NCBI RefSeq assembly: GCF_042477335.2 | Contig: NC_091255.1 | Coordinates: 22,112,501 to 22,176,500, forward strand | Source: Ovis canadensis | Taxonomy: Eukaryota; Chordata; Mammalia; Artiodactyla; Bovidae | Direction of reading: 5' to 3' | DNA length: 64,000 nucleotides | In this document: positions 27,801-39,800 of the stretch, one piece after another | How positions within the stretch are numbered: position 1 is the first letter of the stretch | Layout: every line of letters begins with the position of its first letter | The notes under the pieces: generated by a model | What the model was told of the DNA's origin: nothing | What the model saw: the letters and a program-made list of their open reading frames with translations, nothing else | Databases searched by the model: none | Program-made: the position numbers and the translations under genes

Positions 27801-30800
27801 GAGTTCTGCAACCTGAAAAAAAGGTTTGAAATCCATTGCCTTAAATCTTGGACCTGATATTATTGAATTATTTTTAGTTTGTGGGTTGTGATGAGGAAAA
27901 ATGAAGCAACGTTGTTTAAATTTTTGAACTTGTTAGAAACGAATGACAACAAATCTGATACCTAATACTTTTTTAAAAAAATAACTGAAGTTTAAAAAAT
28001 ACTGCATTCAGTTATCTCTTGAGATCATCCAGCTAGAATTTGTTATTTTTATCTCAGACCCAAGGGAGGATGGCCTGGATAAAGTATTCCTGGTCATTTC
28101 CCAGCGACTGAAGTTGTATACAGCTATAATGCATCTGCTTATAGCCCAGGATGTTAGATTTCAGTATTTCTCTCTCCTAATCTGAAATTCTGATATGTGT
28201 AATTTCTAGCCCATGTTTTACTGAAGTTCAGACTCCTTATTGAACTGTTATCTGAAATTTAATATACATAGCAGGGCATGGTCAAAGTAGATGTTTAGTA
28301 GAAAGCAGAATTTGTTATCCATAGGGTAATCCTTTGTAAACATATACTTAGGAAAAAGAATTTCATTGTAACTTACTGATTCAGAAATTCAGTATCCTAG
28401 GATATTTTTTTGTTTCCAAGAGACAGATTTCTTAGACCAGTGAATGTGGAGTAGTTAGCAGTACGAGGTTAAAAGTTTAGAACAGCTTGGGCAAAAGACT
28501 TCTTCTTGCCTTGGCTATATTTATATGTAAGTGTGTGTTTGTTTATAGCTTTGAAGATGGCTGTAGTGGATATCTATCATTCCAGGTTAAAGGAGCGACA
28601 AAGACGAAAAAAGTAAGTCTGGGAAACCATCCTGCCTTCTTTTGGCTTTGGATTTTTGACCACACATAGCCCATAAGAACAAGTTCCACTTGTGGCTTAT
28701 CTTATGACCTTGAGGAATACCCTTAACTTCCTTGACTCTCAGTTTTCCCAACTGTTAAAAGTTAATATTAATTCTCCTTTTTTTTGCTTTTTTTTACCTC
28801 CTCCTTCCTTACGCCTTCCTTATTGTTATGACCAATGAATAATAAGGGTATGTTCTTTTAAGGTAAAAAGCAACAAGAAAAATTCAAGATATTATTAAGT
28901 TGTTATGCTTTTTCTAATGCTCCATTCTGACTGCTGAGTTTTTATGAGAAATCTTATCTAAAAGGATTTCAAAGGAATCATGAGCAAGTTTTAGGCACTC
29001 TTGATTTTTCCTTCTCTTTGCAACAGAACAAAAACCATACATTCAGACTGAGAAATTATGGATCCCAGATCTCTGCTGGATTACAGAGACTTATAACAGT
29101 TCAGGGATGGGTACTCACAGGTGTGTGTGTATATATGCGTAGGCATGTTACTAACTAGAGACATGGTGGCATCACAATGAGAAAAAGAAATAGGACTTAG
29201 GAGATGCTCTGGAGAGACAGAGACATGATCTGAACTAAAACTTACTCTCTGCATATCTGGAGTTAGCTTCCAGTGAGCGCTGAAGATTATTCAGCTATTC
29301 TTGAGAGACGCTTCATTGCTAGGCAATAGAAATCAAAGGTTCCAGACATGGAACTCTGCATGGTTTACCTAAATTCTGTTCTTCTTAATGCAGTTAGAAC
29401 TAGACAGTATTGTAGAACTCAGTTGTTGAGATCTCTATTAGATCTTGTGTTTTATGATGCCCTTCCATTAAACTTGCAAAAGATTTATTTCAAACAGCTT
29501 CAAGGCATTCTGTGAATGTACAGTTGTAAACATGGAATGTGTGATCATGGCACCCTTCATGGTTAGCAGATTGCCCTTAAATGGTTATTCTCACTTATCA
29601 TTTCCCTAAAGCTGAATAGATAGTTTTTATGCCATGGACACAGATTCCCTTCTGTTTCATCTAAGTTATATTTGTGGGTGCTCATTGATTCATCCAGCAA
29701 ATAGTTACTGAGATTCTTCATTGCCCAAGGGGAGGAAAAATACATGATACTTGAGAGCCTAAAATTAGTGACTCACTGAGCTGCAGAACTTTGAGGGGAG
29801 TGGCTTCTTTGGACCTCAGTATTCCCCCCGTAGTGTTTACGGTGTCTAATGAAAGCTGCTTGTGGAAGACATTGTTAAATGTGAAATTAATTATCATAGG
29901 TAATTATGTTTTTCATTCTAGAATTATAAGAGACCATGGATTAATCAACCTTAGGAAGTTTCAATGTAAGTATCAGCATTTTTCTTTAATTTAAAATTTT
30001 TCCCATAATTATTGAATAGTTTTAAATCATTTATGGCAGTAGTTCTTAATCCAAGTTGCATATTAGCATCACTAGGGCTCGATAAAAGACAGAAATGATG
30101 TGGACCTAACAGAAGCAGAAGATATTAAGAAGAGGTGGCAAGAATACACAGAATTGTACAAAAAAGATCTTCAGGACCAAGATAATCACAATGGTGTGAT
30201 CACTCACCTAGACCCAGACATCCTGGAATGTGAAATCAAGTGGGCCTTAGAAAACATCACTACGAACAAAGCTAGTGGAGGTGATGGAATTCCAGTTGAG
30301 CTATATCAAATCCTGGAATATGATGCTGTGAAAGTGCTGCGCTCAATATGCCAGCAAATTTGGAAAACTCAGCAGTGGCCACACGACTGGAAAAGGTGTT
30401 TTCATTCCAATCCCAAAGAAAGGCAATGCCAAAGAATGCTCAAACTACCAAACAGTTGCACTCATCTCACACGCTAGTAAAGTAATGCTCAAAATTCTCC
30501 AAGACAGGCTTCAGCAACACATGAACCATGAACTTCCAGATGTTCAAGCTGGTTTTAGAAAAGGCAGAGGAACCAGAGATCAAATGGCCAACATCCATTG
30601 GATCATGGAAAAAGCAAGAGAGTTCCAAAAAAACATCTATTTCTGCTTTATTGACTATGCCAAAGCCTTTGTGTGGATCACAGTAAACTGTGGAAAATTC
30701 TGAAAGAGATGGGAATACCAGACCACCTGACCTGCCTCTTGAGAAACCTATATGCAGGTCAGGAAGCAACAGTTATAACTGGACATGGAACAACAGACTG

Positions 30801-33800
30801 GTTCTAAATAGGAAAAGGAGTACGTCAAGGCTGTATATTGTCACCCTGCTTATTTAATTTATATGCAGAGTACATCATGAGAAACGCTGGGCTGGAAGAA
30901 GCACAAGCTGAAATCAAGATTGCCGGGAGAAATATCAATAATCTCATAGATATGCAGATGACACCACCCTTATGGCAGAAAGTGAAAAGCCTCTTGATGA
31001 AAGTGAAAGAGGAGAGTGAAAAAGTTGGCTTGAAGCTCAACATTCAGGAAACTAATATCATGGATCTGGTCCCATCACTTCATGGGGAATAGATGGGGAA
31101 ACAGTGGAAACAGTGTCAGACTTTAGTTTTTCAGGCTCCAAAATCACTGCAGATGGTGACTGCAGCCATGAAATTAAAAGACGCTTACTCCTTGGAAGGA
31201 AAGTTATGACCAACCTAGACAGCATATTTAAAAGCAGAGACATTACTTTGCCAACAAAGGTCCGTCTAGTCAAGGCTGTGGTTTTTCCAGTGGTCATGTA
31301 TGGATGTGAGAGTTGGACTGTGAAGAAAGCTGAGTGCTGAAGAATTGATGCTTTTGAACTGTGGTGTTGCAGAAGACTCTTGAGAGTCCCTTGGACTGCA
31401 AGGAGATCCAGCCAGTCCATTCTAAAGGAGATCAGTCCTGGGTGTTCTTTGGAAGGACTGATGCTAAAGCTTGAAATACTTTGGCCACCTCATATGAAGA
31501 GTTGACTCATTGGAAAAGACTCTGATACTGGGAGGGATTGGGGGCAGGAGGAAAAGGGGACGACAGGATGAGATGGCTGGATGGCATCACCAACTCAATG
31601 AACATGAGTTTGGGTGAACTTCAGGATTTGGTGATGGACAGGGAGGCCCGGCATGCTGCGATTCATGGGGTCTCGAAGAGTCGGACACGACTGAGTGAAC
31701 TGAACTGAGGAAGCTTTAAAAATTTATGACGCCCAACAGTCACCTCCAATTAAGTCAGAATCTCTGGAGGTAGAGCTCCAGCATCTATTTTTTTTAAAGT
31801 CTTCAAGGCAATTCTGTTGTATACTAAGAGTTTCAAACCAGTAATATATAGTCAATAACACTAGAATGAGAAATGTTTTTTAAATTAGTGTATTAATTAA
31901 AACCTGAATATTAATTGATCATTTTCCAAAACTGGATAGGATTGTGTTTCAGAATTATATGTTAAACATAATATAACTGTATCATCAGGTTGTGAAAATA
32001 TTTTTACAGTAAGAATTAACGGAAAGTGACACCTTTATTTTGCATCGTGGGGGCACTAACAAGACATTAATATTACATGATGAAAATAAACCTATAATGA
32101 TTTTTGAGTAATTGCTAACTTTTACCTTACTCTTAAATATTGGTGATATCTAGGCTGGGCAGAAAGAGTTTCTCTGCTTTTTCTTTTATACTGTAAAGTT
32201 TGTTCAGCACATAAGAATCATATCATAATAATTGCATTATTTATATATGTTTATAATAGGTGTATGCCACAAGATTCTGTTTTGTAAAAGTAACCTAATG
32301 AGATTGTGCTTCATATGCTAGTTGATAGGATCTTACAGGGTTTGACACACTATGCCACTATCCCACTGTGGGGTCCAGGTCAGCCAGTCTTGGGTTGAGT
32401 ATCTTTTAACAGAGTCATGATCATAAGTAGGTTACATTTTATGTCCTTTAGTTTTTCATTTTCCACTATACATTTTTTAAGCAACTGTAGTGTTTGATGC
32501 TATCCCTTCTAATAGTTACATAATATGTTATACCAATAACTTTACATATAATATACAATGTGCTTAACCTGTCTTTATTATTGGATATTTAGCTTATTTT
32601 CAGTTTTTTAAAAATCACTAGAAATAGCACAAAGGTAAAATTGTTTGTGAATAAAGCTTTGTCTGCCTTTAGAATTTTTTTAAGATAGATTCTGAGAAGT
32701 GGAATTACTAGGTCAAAGAACATGATTATTAAAAATGCTTAACACATGCTGCTAGATTGTTTCCTGAAAGATAGGATATCAATTTATATTCCTTCTGCCA
32801 GTATACATTATTGCTTGTTTAACCTCCTCCTAAGCGAGAGCTGTGGGTTTGCATAAATGACTCCAGGTCAGCTCTGCCTTGCCCTTTCTGTCGACAATAA
32901 TTGGTCATGTTCTGGTAGTGAGTTCCTATGTCTGAAATTGCTGGGCTTTTGGATTTTAACCTGTATGTAGTAGACCTTGACTCGCATAAATTCTGTTCCC
33001 AGCTGGTGGACAGAGGTCAGCTTAGCCTCTTTATTCTTTAACTGTATTTTTACAGATAGAGCTGAGGGGAGGCTCTGTTGCTTCCAAAAAAGACATGGCA
33101 TGTGCAGTGTGGTCTGAGAGGTTTTCACTTGTCATTGTACTGAATGTACGTGTGACCTTACTATCGTAGGCATAGGAGCTTTTTTCATTAAACTAAATTA
33201 CTCCAAATTTTTGTATTATTCCTGTAGAAGTAGGGTTTTTTGGTGGTGAATAAAATGAATTTGTGGCTGCCCATCAAATCAGCCCCTAGAATTTGTGGGC
33301 AAGAATTTTCCTGCTAAGGAAGAGATTCATCTGAAAAGATGACAATTTAAGTAACTGTCATAAGTAACAGTCTTTATTTTTAGCCTGAGAGTGGACAGAG
33401 CTAGCCTAGTTACTCTTATTGAAATGACTGAGTAGCAATTTGAGAATTCCTGATCATTCCAACCTACCAATTATTGTTGGTGGGTTTTCCTACCCCTCTT
33501 TTTGCTGATAGCTCTTTTTATTAGAAATCTGGTCAGTAGTGATCCTCAAAAGTGCTGATTCTGGCTACTTGTAAGGGTATCCCAGGTGGCATATATGACC
33601 ATTTGCTTCCATGATAGTTATTAAAATATAACTTCATTCGTAGTATATTAAGTTGTGGTACTTAATTAAGTTTAGAGAAAGGCAAAATGACCCACGTAGA
33701 GAGTGAAGAAGTAAACGCCTCACTTGAGGATATGGAGTTACAGAGAGGATTTTTAGTGGGACATGGGAGAGATCACACACTTTGCCAGACTGACCTACCT

Positions 33801-36800
33801 CTTCTAGATGTCCCTTGTTCTGCAGAAGTCAGTACCGGAGATTCTGCCCTACATTGTTCCTACGAATGCATGATCGGCCTTTAATTGTCCTTCCTGTTAC
33901 TGCCAGCACTTCCTGCCCCTGTGCAGACTGAGAGACAGCGAGGCGTGGGGGTCACCAGAGTGCAGGTGTGCTCTGGCCCTGACAGCGACCCTGAGACGTG
34001 GTCCCTGTGGTTCGGTTAGATCATGATTAGTGTGCTGCATTCCCCAGCTTTCTGGTTTGCTTCCTGTCGTGGGTAAATTAATCATGTGAGGTTAGGAATA
34101 ATATTCTTCCATTTTACTGCTTGTTAAAAAAAATACCGAAAACTTAGGAATCTTCATATTCTTTACTTTCTTTGTAGTAATGGAACGACGATATCCCAAG
34201 GAAGTCCAAGATCTTTATGAAACAATGAGGCGATTTGCAAGGATTGTGGGGCCGGTGGAGCATGACAAGTTCATTGAAAGCCATGCATGTAGGTGGTTTT
34301 TTAACCTTGACCATATATTTCTTTGTGTGTGTGTTTATATAAATAGAAATGATAATGGTGCTTTATGTGAAATTCTGTAAATAAATAAGTGGATTTAAAA
34401 AAAAAATTATTTCCTCCCCTTTATTGCTCTGAGATAAATTTGAAACTTTGGGAATGGAGAAGAAAGCTTAAAAATACTAGTGGCTTCCCCCCCTGCTTAG
34501 ATGAATAGTAGTTTAGTAGCTTTTCCCCCCATTTTTAATATGGGAGTTTGCAAATACATGGGAGTTCATTATACTATGATATACATGTATCCATCACCCA
34601 ACTTTAGCAGTTAGCCACCCAGTGGCTGATCCATTGTCATCTTTACCACCCATTCCTTTCCCATCCTCTTCTGGATTATTTTGAAGCAAATCATATTATT
34701 TTGTTCATAATTATTTTAGTATTAAAACTAGTTTCTAGGTGGGGACAGAGTTGGGTGACTCATGGAAATAATATATAGCACTTCCATCATTTTCCTGCCT
34801 TTCTTCTCTGAGAGAGATCTACATAGTTACCATTTGATTTCTCACTATAAAAAATTGAAGTTGTTAAGGCAGTAACGCCTGGACTATGAAACAGTCTGGA
34901 CTGAGGGGCTGAGTCTGTGCCTTTCATCATGAGATTCAGGTATTTGATTTTGACTCCCAAATTTAGCTCAGGAAAGTACTTCATGAAGGCTTGTATCCTG
35001 TTCTCTTTGTGCAGATATTTCTTGCATGACATTGCAGGCATTTATCTGAACTGGCTTGGTTGTCCTCACAGACACCCTGTTTAGTTGGCATTCTTTGTGT
35101 GATTTATCCTGGGTGGCTGATCTTTACTTCCTGTCCCAGTTTGTACCATCCCTGGTTTATGTGTCACTCCAGGGAACTACACCCCATGGATTGTCCAGGT
35201 TCTTCCTTCATCCTCTTTTTCAAAGCACCCAGATTTGAACATTCCATCACATAATAATCTGAGCAGTGCAACCTGATCTGTGTGCTCAGAGGAGGCAGAA
35301 ATCTTGGTTTATGGAAAACACACTGCTCTTTTGTCCCTGTAAGAGAAAAGCTGTAAAGAAACCATCAGGAACTTGAGCACAAAATTTTGTCCTTCCCTTG
35401 CAAAAAGGTCTGTGTCATGTAATACCAGAGACAGGTTTCATACTGAAATTTGGCTTTGTGGCTAGAGCTTTTAACAAGGAATAAATAGAGCAGGGAAACT
35501 TCATGGTTTAAGAAATTATATTCATTACTACTGTAGCTAAATGAATTCAGCCAGGTCACTAGGAAGTTTTCTAAGAAACAATTCCAGCTGCTTTCTGCAA
35601 CTGGAGACAGAAGCCAAAAGACCACTGCAGTACATTTTTGTCAGCTCTTAAGTAAAATTTCTAATGAGATATTAGCAACAATTAGGATTCCCCAAATGGA
35701 ATTGCCTGGTCTATTATAGAAGGCAGAATTACTGAAAATAGCAGTAAAAGTGCTCATTGGTGTTGATTTTGTTTTTCTGATTTTTCTCTGTCTTTTTTGG
35801 GGGGATAAACAGTGGAATTTGAACTCCGAAGGGAAATCAAAAGGCTCCAGGAATACAGGACGGCAGGCATTACCAATTTTTGTAGTAAGTATGTTTATGC
35901 TTCACACTAAATCAGAGGGCAGGTGCCTTCCAAACATATAAACAAGCTTTCACATTTCAGAATGAGTTTTTGATCTTTCCAAAAAGCTTCATCTATTTAA
36001 TCCTTATAAATACCATTATATGGATTATCTGAGGTGAAATAAAAAGTATGACAGAGTTGCTACTTTCAATTTAGGATTCTGTTGTGGCCTCTTAAAAAGA
36101 AAGATTTTGTATTCCAACTTTTAGCCTCAGCCTTTTTAAATTTAGTGATGATCTGATCATTCCCATTAAGCACACTTCAGTTGGTTCTAGGCACTTGCAT
36201 CCCAGTTACTCGAGTTAGAGATGATTATATTCATGGCACCTAACCATTCACCATGTATTGAACTGTACCCTTTCTACTTCACCAGCTTAAGAGAGGGACT
36301 TCTCTGGTGGCTCAGACGGTAAAGCATCTGCCTACAATGTTAGAGACCTGGGTTCAATCCTTGGGTTGGGAAGATCCCCTGGAGAAAGCAGTGGCAGCCC
36401 ACTCTAGTATTCTTGCCTGGAAAATCCCATGGACAGAGGAGCCTGGTGGGCTACAGTCCATGGGGTAGCAGAGTCAGACATGACTGAGCGACTTCACTTT
36501 CACCTTAAGAGATGGGTATTGTTATTCTCATTTAATAGAGAAACTAAGGATGAAAGTGATTAACTAGTTGTAGTAGAGCCAGGTTGTAAGAGAAGACAGT
36601 TGTGTTAGCAGTTAAGAGCTGAAGTCTAGGCTTGGACAGCTTGGGTTTGGATTCTGGCTCTTTTACCAAATCTGTAATTCTATTTGTTTTCAATTTTCCA
36701 AGTCTCTTAGAGCTCATGTGGAGATTAAATTAGAGATAATGCATGAAAACATAGTATAGTACCTGACGCACCACGTCCTCAGTAAGTGGCAGTTTCTGTC

Positions 36801-39800
36801 GTTTTGCTGTTGTTTTGGGGATGGTCTGCAGTATTCCCTCCTTCCTGTTGATTGAAAGCTATCACCCGTTCACCCAGTGCTCAAGTTCAGCCCAGCAAAA
36901 TGGCTCTTTATTTCTAACATTGGAAACTGTTTACAAAATGAAATTTTATGTGGAGCACTAACCCATAAATAAAAGTGGAACTCCTTAGGTTGAAGTCTGA
37001 TGATTCAGATCATGTGTGGAGCCCAGAACCACCGGTACGTTCACAGTAATCCCTGAGATGTTTTCATGGTAACCTGGGCCTCTGTGGAACTTGGCTTGAA
37101 ACCCACTGGTTTGATATTTTGCATTTTTATACATTAATAGTGTGGAAAACACTATGCAGCTGTTAGCAAGATGCATGTAAAGACTCTGATGCCAGATTTG
37201 GGTTGCCTGATGCTGGCTGTCTCCAGGAAAGAGGTGACCAGAATAGTAATAGTCAATGAGGATTTGTTTTTATTTGTAATCCTAACTGGTTTTTAAGGAA
37301 CAGTGTATGTGTATAGCATTTGTGTGACTTGGAAAAATATATGGATAGAAAAAATAGAGCAGGAAGTAAATATAACAGTATTAAGTTACTTTTAGGGGAT
37401 GGAAATAGGAGCAACTCCAACTTTCTTTGTACTTTTCTGTTTTGGGGATTCCCTCTCTCAAATTTCTTAAAGGTAGAAAAGGAATAAACACATTTTCATT
37501 TCTTATCAAGAAAGAGATTTCAAACTAGGGGAAATCACTTTGCTCTTAGAAAAATAATTCTGGAAGCAGTTTTTCAAAGGAAATTAAAAAACGACTGGGA
37601 ATCCCCTGGGGTCCAATGGTTAGGGCTCTGTGCTTTCACTGCCATGGGCCTGGGTTTGATCCCTGGTTGAGGAACTAGGATGCCACGAGCCTCATAGCAA
37701 GGCTGCAAAAATTAAAAATTAAAAAAGATGAACTGTTTGTTGATGAGTTTGGCAGCCCTTTGGTTAGTCCTGCTACCCTGTCATTGTAGTCACTTTTTTA
37801 ACACCTACAGGTGCCAGAACCTACGATCACCTCAAGAAGACTCGAGAAGAGGAACGCCTCAAACGCACCATGCTCTCTGAGGTCCTGCAGTACATCCAGG
37901 ACAGCAGCGCCTGCCAGCAGTGGCTCCGCCGGCAGGCTGACATGTGAGGAATTAGTCCGGGGGACAGCTTCACGGAGCTTTCGGCCTTTACCTGTATTTT
38001 CAGACAGTCCCGTGGGTGCCCTACCCTAAATGGCAGAGCTGTAATAATTAGGTAGCTAGAAGAATTCAGAAAGCTTGAGCAGGCTGTCTCAAACAGTACA
38101 GTACTGACAGTTTTGAGAAATGTAACTGGCCTCCTAGAATCCCACTTTGCTACTTTGACCTTATTTTTTAAGATTAGTGTATTCCCTTGCCACGCCTTCT
38201 TCTGTATCTACTGATGTGATTTTCACTGGAAGATCAAATTCCTGCTTTTTGCTCATGAATGGTCTCTGTGATGTGCCACACCAGGACCTCTTAACAAATC
38301 TAGGCAATTTCCTTCCCTGGAACAGATTTCCTTTCCTGAGTTGTGTGCAGTTGGGATAGCCTGTAAAAACATAGTCTAGCCTGTCTCATTACTTCTCTTC
38401 TAAGTAGCTGACCTGATAAATGTCACCCAGTCTCTCGTGGGCTTTGGGAATCGCTTTCTTTGATGTGACGTAAGTTTAAATTCCTCTTCTTTTTTGTAGT
38501 GATTCTGGCCTGAGTCCTTCTGTTCCCATGACTTCGAATTCAGGTAATTGTTTTTCAGGCTGGAGCAAGTCACAATTGTGGAGTTTTCATCCTGGGAATT
38601 ATAGTGACCCAACAAACCCTCCCGCCTTTGTGGGAGCCAGGTGCTTAGGCAAAGGATTGGTGATTATTATACAGATTCATAAACATCGGCAAGTTGATAG
38701 AATCTTCATGGCCAAACAGGAACTTTCCTCAGGTTTACACTACAAAGGCAGAAGGAGAGGACCTCAGACAGGTGTTTTTTCTGTTTTACCAATGTTCACA
38801 GACAGTTTGTTTACTATGATTTTATCTACCACAGACTTAAAGATTGTCTCACAGGGGATAATTTAAAGGCTTTGTGTCCTGTATAAGCAAGGAGACACAT
38901 TACTTGCCAGAATAGTAAGGCTTTCTTTATAAGTCGGAGACTTAAAAGTATTTCTCTTTCCTATCTCTTCTGGCATGTCCTATTTTGAGGTCAGTTTACA
39001 GGGCACGATTAAGCCATATGATATCTGATAATCCTTGCTGCTTGGTAATTAATAAAGGGTAGTGTGGGGTGGTATTAGTTGTAGATGCTGATCTAAGATC
39101 ATGGTGTTCGTTTGCCTGTTTTCTTGGTTATCATTCATCCCTGCTCCATATGGTAGGTTAGCCACTTCCTCTGATCAGAACGTAGAGACCACTCCACTGT
39201 TTACAGACTGGATAAGTTTCTCACATCCAAATCCTCCCGCAGTCTAAATACAGAAATAAGAAAATTTAATGTTGGCTGATTAAAGTGAATGAATGTACTT
39301 GACCTAGCTTCTTTGGTATTTGTGTTTTCTGAACCATTTGCACTCACTCTTGGTTGCTTCCCTGGCGGGCATCAGCTTCCCTCAGCTCCTAAGTGTTTAG
39401 GCTGAGATGGCTCTTTGCTCCTTTTCACACTCTGAGTTGCTCCTAAGGCAGTGCAGAATTGGAAACCTGAATCACTGATCATAACTTAGCCTCTCGGAAC
39501 TGGTAAGGCATTTGAGTGATCATAATCTCCGTTTCAGGGCATTTAGGGTCAGGCTAGGCCTAGGACTGCGGAGCAGCTCCCGCTCCCTCTGTTGATATTA
39601 AAGGGAAGTCTGTTTCCTTGCGGAGCGAGCTGCAATAGCCCCTCCCCCTGCTCTCCACCAGCTAAGCAGCACCCTGCCCCCATGAAGTGTAACGTAGTAT
39701 TCTGCATTTTCTTTTGCTTAACACAGTCCATTCACTCAAGTTTACATTCAAAACAAATCCCCAGAGTTGCGCATATCAGGCTTCCCCTCCTGGGCAGTGA

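Larger units (their letters stand above)
22076..28548 (+). other. TADA2A: TADA2A intron 7
   Basis: About 6.5 kb and comparatively repeat-poor: 22076-25156 and 25690-27119 show nothing recognised. It holds a Bov-tA (25157), an antisense MIR (25505), an antisense Bov-tA (27120) and the PNPO-like pseudoexon (27482). Confidence 0.8.
29966..34177 (+). other. TADA2A: TADA2A intron 9
   Basis: Holds a MER5A-like element split by a BovB LINE (30037-31842) and an antisense L1M patch (32480-32830). Nothing is recognised in 31843-32480 and 32830-34177. Confidence 0.8.
35885..37810 (+). other. TADA2A: TADA2A intron 11
   Basis: Carries a Bov-tA with a perfect TSD, a MIR and a CHR SINE. Nothing is recognised in 35885-36285 and 36800-37596. 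Confidence 0.8.

Noticed and set aside
27317..27829. 170-codon + strand open frame
   Set aside because: It is antisense to the PNPO-like fragment and shows no recognisable domain; the evidence favours the opposite strand.
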